Assembly (NCBI GenBank): GCA_021850555.1
Contig: JAJZLX010000550.1
Location: 1 to 21,206, forward strand
Reading direction: 5' to 3'
Origin: Pseudomonadota bacterium
Lineage (GTDB): Bacteria; Pseudomonadota; Gammaproteobacteria; Steroidobacterales; Steroidobacteraceae
DNA: 21,206 bases
In this document: in pieces, positions 15,990-21,206 of the stretch
Layout: the number at the start of each line of letters is the position of its first letter
Position numbering within the stretch: the stretch's first letter is position 1
The notes under the pieces: model-generated
The model's input: only the letters and a program-made list of their open reading frames with translations
Databases searched by the model: none
Told to the model about the DNA's origin: nothing
Made by a program: the position numbers and the translations under genes

Positions 15990-16069
15990 GACTTCAATTC
16001 CGGCGTCACGACTTCGTTCCCCGGCACGTGACTTCATCTTCGGGGACACGCCTTCAATTCTGGTCAAAG
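15990..16069 (+). repeat. Four 20-bp tandem units (left module of element A)
   Basis: The units begin at 15990, 16010, 16030 and 16050 with an exact 20-bp period: GACTTCAATTCCGGCGTCAC, GACTTCGTTCCCCGGCACGT, GACTTCATCTTCGGGGACAC, GCCTTCAATTCTGGTCAAAG. The shared core is G-(A/C)-CTTC-(A/G)-T and a G/C-rich second half. The array precedes element A by 21 bp. Confidence 0.8.
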
Positions 16070-16090
16070 AAGACGCAGCCCCGAATCGGA

Positions 16091-16379
16091 GGCGTTTCCT
16101 GAGAGTGCAAGATGATCGGGCATTTTCCGGCTCGAGTCAGCGCGCCATTCTAATGTCGTTGCCTGAATTTTTCCCCACCCTTTATCTTCAGGGTCAAAAT
16201 CCCACCGCGGCCAGGGAATATAGTCGTTTCCCGGCGTCGCCCGGTGCTCGGGAAATCTCGCTGTTCCAGCCAGCGGCCCAAGGCAGAGTCGGTACCTCGC
16301 TTTATACCGACTGACTTCAGCCGCACGAGACCGTGATGCATCCAGAAAGCCCAGTCGCTTCGCCATTATTTTGCGAACG
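16091..16379 (+). repeat. GTCG-phased repeat element, copy A
   Basis: Anchors of the form (G)GYGYTT/GTCG occur at 16091, 16155, 16223, 16288 and 16354, spaced 64, 68, 65 and 66 bp. The last 157 bases (16223-16379) align with copies B and C. The end has TTCGC-9 nt-GCGAA, a five-base-pair hairpin. The shared segment GGGTCAAAATCCC at about 16190-16202 is also found in copy D. The element follows the 20-bp array. Confidence 0.75.
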
Positions 16380-16442
16380 TGTTGATGGCGGCCTGACGAT
16401 GTACCGCTCACCGCAGATTCCGTGTGCCAGGCGAAGTCACGG

Positions 16443-16626
16443 GGCGGGAGCCGTCGATCTTGTGAGGACGAAGACGGCGATGAGGATGGATGACATCGAG
16501 CCGATCGAGGGCGCCGGTCACTGGGTCCAACGGGAGCAGCCGGTTCGGCTCAGCACGCTCCTGCTCGCCTTCATGAAGGAGGTGGGTGAGTCGGATCATC
16601 TCAGAGAGCAGGTCACCGACTGTTGA
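16443..16626 (+). pseudogene. C-terminal remnant of an alpha/beta hydrolase
   Basis: The frame ending at TGA 16626 reads DDIEPIEGAGHWVQREQPVR, then LSTLLLAFMKEV. This is the usual end of an epoxide hydrolase/haloalkane dehalogenase-type alpha/beta hydrolase, including the catalytic His in GAGHWVQ..QP. The rest of the roughly 280-residue enzyme, with the nucleophile elbow, is absent, and the sequence upstream is repeat element A. It is therefore a decayed fragment. The left limit is approximate. Confidence 0.6.
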
Positions 16627-16844
16627 TATGCGCTCCATTACGGAGTCGGACCGGTTGTGTCCGGCGAGCCCGGATTGGGATCCCCGGACTCTCCAATATC
16701 TCGATATGCTCGCGTCGTCCCGGACGGTCTTCTTCCCTTTGAAGATGAAGCCGTCCGGGCGGATCTCCACTACTAGGGAGAAGAGCTCCCGTCGAAGGCA
16801 GTTACCTCCAGCGCCAAATGGGAATCCATCGAGGGTGTCGTGAG
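16627..16844 (-). pseudogene. Possible ExbD/TolR-like fragment
   Basis: The minus-strand frame between a TAA at about 16856 and the hydrolase remnant reads ...FSLVVEIRPDGFIFKGKKTV then RDDASISRYWR. This resembles the periplasmic strand (V-x-I-x-x-DG-x-[IF]-x-x-x-G-K-x-V) of ExbD/TolR proteins. It lacks the N-terminal membrane helix and any ATG start. The resemblance is weak, and the frame may be chance. Confidence 0.2.
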
Positions 16845-16901
16845 CGTCCTTGAGGCGATTGCTCTTTTACGCGCCGGAGGCGGGAAAGCGGACTCTCTGA
16901 C

Positions 16902-17199
16902 TCACTGCCCGATGCTTGAGGGGAGCTTCGCGGCCAGAAAGTCGATCAATGCGCGCACCGCCGGGAGCAGCCCGCGACGGGCTGGAAAGACCACGTGCAC
17001 GATTCCCAGGGGAGCGTTGCCCTGCGGCGGAGCACGCTCGAGCCTGCCGTCGGTGAGATCGGCGCGGACGACATTTTCGGGCAGCTTGGTGATCCCCAGA
17101 CCTGCGAGCGTCGCGGCACCAGCCAGCGCGAGATCGAGCGCATGACCGGGGTGGATCGCAAGACGGCCCGCCGGATCAGTCGCGAGATCGCCGGCGCCG
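16902..17199 (-). pseudogene. C-terminal remnant of a LysR-type regulator
   Basis: The frame ending at TGA 16902 reads LDLALAGAATLAGLGITKLP, ENVVRADLTDGRLERAPPQG, then LGIVHVVFPARRGLLPAVRA, LIDFLAAKL. This is the last quarter of a LysR effector domain (ALAGLGI-x-LP-x-x-x-V and the final VRAFIDFL helix). The N-terminal helix-turn-helix and two thirds of the effector domain are missing. The frame continues to a GTG/ATG at about 17225, but those codons lie within repeat copy B, so the truncation point is the repeat border. Confidence 0.65.
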
Positions 17200-17389
17200 A
17201 GGCAAATTCCCCCGGCTGCAGGCATGAATGGAGGTCGTTTCCTGAGTGTGCTCGGCGCACGGGAAGTCTCGCCGCTCCAGGCTGCGGCTCAAACCCAAGT
17301 CGCTACTCCTGCGTATGCCGAGCCCCATGCGCGGCACGAATCCGTGACAATCCGGGAAGTAGAGTCGCTTCGCCATCATGTAGCGATCG
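17200..17389 (+). repeat. GTCG-phased repeat element, copy B
   Basis: GTCG anchors at 17234, 17299 and 17364 (spacing 65 and 65). The core 17234-17389 is 156 bp and aligns with copies A and C: GTCGTTTCCTGAGTG, then CTCGG(C)...GGGAA-x-TCTCGC, then GTCGCTTCGCCATCATG at the end. About 34 bases before the core (GGCA...GGCATGAATGGAG) match the same position of copy C. No 20-bp array is seen in front; instead the LysR remnant abuts it. Confidence 0.75.
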
Positions 17390-17502
17390 ATGTATCCGTT
17401 TTCCAACGGTTCCCCCTTGGCGCGAATAATCGAGCACATGAAAGTCGCTTGCCCGCGACCTCGTGTTGGTTGGCCCAAATCACCGGGCATATTCGGTCAG
17501 CC

Positions 17503-17550
17503 TTGACAACCGATATGAATCTATTTAGATTCATCTATACAGATGAATCT
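17503..17550 (+). promoter_or_regulatory. MarR promoter with two overlapping palindromic operators
   Basis: TTGACA at 17503-17508 and TAGATT at 17526-17531 (17-bp spacing) form a promoter. ATGAATCTA-TT-TAGATTCAT (17515-17534) is a perfect 9-bp inverted repeat covering the -10 region. AGATTCATCT-ATAC-AGATGAATCT (17527-17550) is a perfect 10-bp inverted repeat whose right arm covers the ATG start at 17543. This fits autorepression by the MarR protein. The predicted transcript start is about five bases from the ATG and no ribosome site is visible. Confidence 0.75.
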
Positions 17551-18001
17551 GGGCGATATTCATTACCTGGCGCGATGCTTGCGCGAACACGCGCTGGCCG
17601 CTTCGGTTCCCGTACTCGACCCTCCGCTCGTCGCTTCGGAGATCACCGTTCTCGACTACCTCTTCCGTTACCCGGAGGGAGCCCGCATCGGGGACATCGC
17701 TCGCGGGACCCTCCTGGCTCAGAGCAGGGTTTCCACCGTCGTCACGCGCCTCAAGAATCGGGGCTGGATCACCACGCGCGTCCCCCCCGAAGACGCTCGA
17801 TCCACCGTGGTTGCGGTTCATCCGGAGGTGATCGCGGGAACGCAGCGCTTCCTGCAGGAGGACGCGAGCGCGCTCATCGAGCGAATGCTACCGGGCGCGA
17901 GCCAGTCGGAACGGTCGGCGGTCATCCGCGGCCTCTCCATCCTGGTCCGCGAGCTGCGCAGCCCCGAGCCGGCGCCCAAGGTGCCTTCGTCGAAAGTCTG
18001 A
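17543..18001 (+). CDS. MarR-family transcriptional regulator
   Basis: A 152-residue winged-helix regulator. Helices around LVASEITVLDYLFRYPEGAR lead to the DNA-reading helix region IGDIARGTLLAQSRVSTVVT and the wing RLKNRGWITTRVPPEDARST, whose PEDARS is the family's DxR-like wing motif. Dimer helices lie at both ends (MNLGDIHYLARCLREH and the C-terminal RSAVIRGLSILVRELR). It probably represses its own promoter through the palindromes overlapping its start, and the downstream ICMT gene 35 bp away. MarR proteins usually respond to small phenolic or lipophilic molecules, or to oxidants. No ligand can be predicted. It sits between repeat copies B and C. Confidence 0.85.
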   Translation: MNLGDIHYLARCLREHALAASVPVLDPPLVASEITVLDYLFRYPEGARIGDIARGTLLAQSRVSTVVTRLKNRGWITTRVPPEDARSTVVAVHPEVIAGTQRFLQEDASALIERMLPGASQSERSAVIRGLSILVRELRSPEPAPKVPSSKV

Positions 18002-18036
18002 GCGCGGCGACATCAACCTATCAAACGGCAAAGGAA

Positions 18037-18594
18037 ATGAATATACAAACTCCGCTCAATATCATCATCGCCTTGGTTCTGATCGCCTATTGGAAGATCT
18101 CCGCCAGGCGGATCAAGAAGGACCGGGTGCGGCAGACAATACCGTGGAGCCGGCTCCTGATAGCGGTGTTGGCCGTCCTCATCCTTTTGGCTGATCGGTT
18201 GCCTTTTGCGCAGGCACACCTGGTTCCGCCGAGCCGGGTCATCATGTCCATCGGCACTTGCCTCGAAATCGCCGGAGTCGCGTTGGCCGTTTGGGGTCGG
18301 CACCAGTTGGGTGCGAATTGGAGCTCAGCCGCGTCCGTGAAGGAGGGACACGAACTGGTGATTTCAGGTCCCTATCGAGTCGTCCGCCATCCCATCTACG
18401 CCGGTTTCCTTTGGGCAATGCTGGGGGCGGCGTTGATGGAAAAAGGACTTCTTTGGATAGCCGGGTTGGCAATTCTGATCCCCCTCTTCGTGTATCGGAT
18501 GCGCGCCGAGGAGAACCTCATGTCTGCGGAATTCCCGGATCAATATCCGGAGTTCCAACGGAGGACCAAACGGGTGATTCCTCTCGTCTGGTAG
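18037..18594 (+). CDS. Isoprenylcysteine carboxyl methyltransferase (ICMT)-like membrane protein
   Basis: A 185-residue integral membrane methyltransferase of the ICMT/PEMT superfamily. Membrane segments are LNIIIALVLIAYWKI, LLIAVLAVLILLADRL, IMSIGTCLEIAGVALAVWG, and the pair FLWAMLGAALMEKGL / LWIAGLAILIPLFVY. The SAM-binding signature SGPYRVVRHPIYAGF and the closing EENLMSAEFPDQYPEFQ match the family (GPY-x-x-x-RHP-x-Y, RAEE..L). Bacterial members methylate unknown lipids or small molecules; a eukaryotic-type prenyl-cysteine substrate is not implied. AAAGGA lies two to three bases before the ATG, slightly close. It is probably in one operon with the MarR gene. Confidence 0.85.
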   Translation: MNIQTPLNIIIALVLIAYWKISARRIKKDRVRQTIPWSRLLIAVLAVLILLADRLPFAQAHLVPPSRVIMSIGTCLEIAGVALAVWGRHQLGANWSSAASVKEGHELVISGPYRVVRHPIYAGFLWAMLGAALMEKGLLWIAGLAILIPLFVYRMRAEENLMSAEFPDQYPEFQRRTKRVIPLVW

Positions 18595-18610
18595 GACGAC
18601 GGCCGGACGG

Positions 18611-18670
18611 GGCTTCATTCCAGGGGAACCGGCTTTATTCCCGAGGATATGACTTCAATGACATACGGCA
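18611..18670 (+). repeat. Three 20-bp tandem units (left module of element C)
   Basis: The units are GGCTTCATTCCAGGGGAACC (18611), GGCTTTATTCCCGAGGATAT (18631) and GACTTCAATGACATACGGCA (18651), at an exact 20-bp period. They match the units in front of copy A in the G-(A/G)-CTT-(C/T)-A start. A fourth, degenerate unit may follow at 18671. Confidence 0.7.
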
Positions 18671-18693
18671 ATAATTTGTGGGCATGAATTAAA

Positions 18694-18850
18694 GTCGTTT
18701 CCAGAGTGCGCAACTTACTCGGGGAATTTCACGGCTGCGGCCGCAGTATCAATCCAGAGTCGTTGCGCGAGTTGAGGCCGACCACCAAATTCCACGCGGA
18801 ATTGTGGCCCCTGCCGGAAATAAAGTCGCTTTGCGATTATGTAGCGAACG
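18694..18850 (+). repeat. GTCG-phased repeat element, copy C
   Basis: GTCG anchors at 18694, 18759 and 18825 (spacing 65, 66). The core is 157 bp, as in copy A. The end, GTCGCTTTGCGATTATGTAG, differs from copies A and B but keeps the terminal hairpin through a G-T pair. It is preceded by 23 bp and the 20-bp array. Confidence 0.75.
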
Positions 18851-19200
18851 CTTTTTTGGAGTTGAGCGTGCCCGGTTCGTCACGCATGACAGGGCAACGG
18901 GTCATTAAGCGCCAGTCCTTTCCCTGGCGCGCCGTAGGCACGCGGCGAAGTCACTGCCAAGTCCGGCTCCGCGCGGCGAGTCTCGATCCGTCCACCGTGC
19001 GGCATCGTGAGATCTCGCACGCTAGCGGCACGGCGCGCGCCTGATGCCTTGAGTTCATGCGCTTTCTCGCCCCTCGCCGCGGGATTGGGGAGGGACTACC
19101 GAACTCAAGCCAGGGATTACGCTCGCCCGCTTCCGGTTAAGCTTGCTTTCGGATGGCAATCCCTTATTGAGGCTCATAACGTATTTATGATCCTTTTTAC
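18851..19200. other. Gene-free stretch between copy C and the hip promoter
   Basis: No coding region is supported. A small hairpin GCGCCAG-8 nt-CTGGCGC lies at 18909-18930. AT content rises towards the right, near the hipBA promoter. Confidence 0.5.
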
Positions 19201-19284
19201 AGTATCAGAAATTGACCCACCCGCGTTATTTTGATACTTTAAACGACATTGAACTTTGATTTTGATATGCATTAGAGTGGTTTT
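19201..19284 (+). promoter_or_regulatory. AT-rich hipBA promoter with a candidate operator
   Basis: AGTATCA (19201-19207) and TGATACT (19232-19238) are a perfect 7-bp inverted repeat 24 bases apart. A further TGATAT half-site lies at about 19263. TTGACC (19213) with TACTTT (19235), 16 bases apart, is a plausible promoter bracketed by the repeat. The layout recalls the TATCC-type operators of HipB, but the sequence differs. Confidence 0.45.
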
Positions 19285-19908
19285 ATGGATGCGTCTTACG
19301 CCGTCAGACAACTGGTACAAACCCTAAAGGAGGCCCGCATCGCACGCGGTCTTACCCAGCGTGAGCTCGCGGAGCGCGCCGGCTTTGGGCAGAACCGTCT
19401 GGCGCTGATCGAAGCGGGTCAGGTCGATCTTCGCACCTCGACACTGGTTCAGCTGGCCCGGGCACTGGATCTGGAGCTGGTTCTGACACCTCGTCGGGTG
19501 TTGCCAGCTGTGCAATCCTTAACCGGGAGTCAGACCAGTCGCTGGCAAGATTCGGGGCGCCGCTCGGTACGAGGGACTCCGATGCGGGTATTGCGCCACA
19601 TCCAGCAGCACATCACTGCGCTCGAGCGCACGCACCTCTCCAGCGTCGAGCTCACGAAAGTCAAGAGCGCTGTCGAGGCACTTGTCAATGCGGGGCCGAA
19701 TCTCGGGTTCTCTACCCTGCAGCCACTGCGTCGTAGTGTTCGGTGGCTTGCGCTCGCTCGAGCGAACACCGCGCAGGCCGAACAGCCTCTGGCCAAAGCT
19801 GCCGCACAGCTGCAGGAGTTGTATCAGACACTCCCCGCAATGACGCACCTTGAACAGGCGTCCCGGGTTCAGCGGGCTGCCTATAGCCTTGAGGATGAGG
19901 CCTCGTGA
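19285..19908 (+). CDS. hipB: HipB-like XRE antitoxin with a long C-terminal extension
   Basis: The N-terminal 65 residues are a Cro/CI (XRE) helix-turn-helix: LVQTLKEARIARGLTQRELA, then ERAGFGQNRLALIEAGQVDL, RTSTLVQLARALDLELVLTP. Like HipB, it should bind the hip promoter and neutralise HipA. The 207-residue length is more than twice that of E. coli HipB (88 residues). The C-terminal 130 residues are mainly helical (HIQQHITALERTHLSSVELT and later QAEQPLAKAAAQLQELYQTL) and unknown to me. The stop overlaps the hipA start by 4 bp (GTGA), so translation is coupled. Start ATG 19285 has a weak GAGTGG ribosome site. GC content appears lower than in the left part of the window. Confidence 0.85.
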   Translation: MDASYAVRQLVQTLKEARIARGLTQRELAERAGFGQNRLALIEAGQVDLRTSTLVQLARALDLELVLTPRRVLPAVQSLTGSQTSRWQDSGRRSVRGTPMRVLRHIQQHITALERTHLSSVELTKVKSAVEALVNAGPNLGFSTLQPLRRSVRWLALARANTAQAEQPLAKAAAQLQELYQTLPAMTHLEQASRVQRAAYSLEDEAS

Positions 19909-21179
19909 ACGATGCTGTTTCGGTGCTGGAAGTGCTTTTGCATGGGCAAAGCATCGGCGCTCTGACCCGCACGGCAGGGGACAGGACCCTCTTTTCCTTC
20001 AATAGCCGCTACATCGACGATGAAGCGCGCCCGACGCTAGGCTTGTCATTCAAGACGCAGGATGGCGTGCTGCGTACGCCGTTGCGGCCCTACAGCACGC
20101 GCCTGATGCCATTCTTCTCCAACCTGTTGCCAGAGGGGCACCTGCGGCAGTATCTCGCTGAGCGGGGAGAGGTTCATCCGGATCGCGAGTTCTTCCTGCT
20201 CTGGCTCTTAGGAGAGGACCTGCCGGGCGCGCTGCGCGTCAGGCCTGCGGAAGGCGATGAGCTACCGCCAGCGTATGCACGGGAAGTTGCTGGCGAATCG
20301 GACGGAGCGCGTGCCGATCCTGATGCCAGCCATGCGCTGCGGTTCTCGCTGGCTGGCGTACAGCTGAAGTTCTCCGCTGTCATCAAGAGCTCCGGTGGCC
20401 TCACAATCCAAGCCAAAGGCGTCGGTGGATCGTGGATCATCAAGCTGCCTTCTGAGCGTTATGCCGGTGTGCCGCGCAACGAGTACAGCATGATGACCCT
20501 GGCTCAAAAGCTCCGCATGAATGTGCCACGGGTCAAGCTCGTCGACATCCGAGAGATCGAAAACCTGCCCTCGGGCCTGGGACAATTGCGCGACCACGAA
20601 GCCTTGGCGATCGAGCGTTTCGATCGCCTCCCCGATGGCACCCACGTGCACACCGAGGATTTCGCGCAAGTATTCGATCTGTATCCCGCCGACAAGTATA
20701 AGAAAGCCAGTTCCATGAATGTCGTGCGGGTCCTTGGGATCGAGACCTCCCCGGAAGATGTACAGGAGTTCACCCGACGTTTGGTGTTTAACGCACTGAT
20801 CGGAAACTCCGACATGCACGTAAAGAACTGGTCACTGGCTTACCCTGACCGCAGGCGCCCCCGTTTATCACCGGCCTATGACTTCCTCTCCACGACTGCC
20901 TACATCCCGGATGAAAGTGCCGGGCTAAAGGTCAGCCGCAGCAGCTACTACAAGGACCTCACGCTGGATGAGCTCGCACATATGGCTGACCGGGCAAACC
21001 TCCCCCAGCATCTGGTCCTGGAAGCGGCGAAGGAGACCGTACAGAGCTTTCATGAGGTGTGGTCTCAGGAGCGTTCCAACCTGCCGCTGTCGCAGGATGT
21101 GATCCGAGCGGTGGAGCGTCAGTTGAGCCTTGTACCACTAGCCCTACTTTCGCAAATTCGTGCAGATTCCGGGCGCTAA
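19905..21179 (+). CDS. hipA: HipA-family Ser/Thr kinase toxin
   Basis: A 424-residue HipA kinase, similar in length to the E. coli toxin (440). E. coli HipA phosphorylates glutamyl-tRNA synthetase and thereby arrests growth. The N-terminal HipA domain includes RLMPFFSNLLPEGHLRQYLA. The P-loop region with the autophosphorylation Ser is RFSLAGVQLKF (Ser148). The ATP-binding lysine is K180 (SWIIKLPSE), then E193 (NEYSMM). The catalytic loop NALIGNSDMHVKNWS has D303 and N308, and the metal-binding Asp is D326 in PAYDFLST. All key residues are present, so it looks active. The GTG start overlaps the hipB stop. It could also be a paralogue with another tRNA-synthetase or kinase target. Confidence 0.92.
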   Translation: MNDAVSVLEVLLHGQSIGALTRTAGDRTLFSFNSRYIDDEARPTLGLSFKTQDGVLRTPLRPYSTRLMPFFSNLLPEGHLRQYLAERGEVHPDREFFLLWLLGEDLPGALRVRPAEGDELPPAYAREVAGESDGARADPDASHALRFSLAGVQLKFSAVIKSSGGLTIQAKGVGGSWIIKLPSERYAGVPRNEYSMMTLAQKLRMNVPRVKLVDIREIENLPSGLGQLRDHEALAIERFDRLPDGTHVHTEDFAQVFDLYPADKYKKASSMNVVRVLGIETSPEDVQEFTRRLVFNALIGNSDMHVKNWSLAYPDRRRPRLSPAYDFLSTTAYIPDESAGLKVSRSSYYKDLTLDELAHMADRANLPQHLVLEAAKETVQSFHEVWSQERSNLPLSQDVIRAVERQLSLVPLALLSQIRADSGR

Positions 21180-21206
21180 TGGCAGCAGAAACCCCGGGAA
21201 AACAAG

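Noticed and set aside
16091..16379. A CRISPR-like array with ~66-bp period
   Set aside because: The shared motif between successive units is only about 8-12 bases, whereas the same unit is conserved between distant copies A, B and C, including the would-be spacers. There are no cas genes. This fits a dispersed element, not repeats with unique spacers.
16408..16770. Minus-strand open frame of 120 codons
   Set aside because: It starts with GTG without a ribosome site and lies antisense to the alpha/beta hydrolase remnant over half its length. Only the part right of 16627 shows a weak ExbD-like pattern.
17224..18594. One long plus-strand frame joining repeat copy B to the ICMT gene
   Set aside because: The frame runs through repeat sequence and out of frame across the MarR gene. 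Only the last 185 codons have family similarity.

Overview
The window is GC-rich DNA (roughly 65-70 % by eye) with compact, mostly bacterial housekeeping-type genes. The GspA/GspB type II secretion pair, RimO, PsiE, and the class IV branched-chain aminotransferase point to a proteobacterium, most likely a gammaproteobacterium of an environmental lineage. That placement is an inference from gene content; no rRNA or other phylogenetic marker is present.

Left part (1-9.1 kb): the C-terminal part of a GspA/ExeA-like protein and a full GspB (type II secretion assembly factors) are followed by a Ser/Thr protein kinase fused to a degenerate receiver domain. Next come a family 4 glycosyltransferase, a minus-strand pair (SAM methyltransferase and an unknown 137-residue protein) with a 65-bp tandem duplication at its start, a YbhB/PEBP-like lipoprotein, RimO, and an EamA-type transporter with a strongly His-rich tail.

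Middle part (9.1-15.9 kb): mainly minus-strand genes. They are a PmtA-like methyltransferase, a CBS-domain protein, PsiE, IlvE with a broken BlaI-like repressor directly behind it, an anchored protein of unknown function, a small ACT-like protein, and an AI-2E family permease. A plus-strand DUF2007-like protein lies among them.

Right part (13.6-19.3 kb): this is the unusual region. Three copies of a previously unnamed (to me) ~157-bp element lie in the same orientation at 16223-16379, 17234-17389 and 18694-18850. All have GTCG anchors at relative positions 0, 65 and 130/131 and a conserved terminal hairpin. Two copies are preceded by short arrays of exact 20-bp period. A diverged fourth copy is near 13.6-13.76 kb. 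Gene debris (the tail of an alpha/beta hydrolase, the tail of a LysR regulator, a possible ExbD-like fragment) sits against these elements, so the area looks like a repeat-driven graveyard or insertion zone. Between copies B and C is an intact MarR-ICMT methyltransferase operon whose promoter carries two overlapping perfect palindromes reaching the start codon.

The right edge holds a hipBA toxin-antitoxin module with an AT-rich promoter and an unusually long HipB. It is probably an acquired unit. No tRNA, rRNA, intact transposase, or real CRISPR array was seen.
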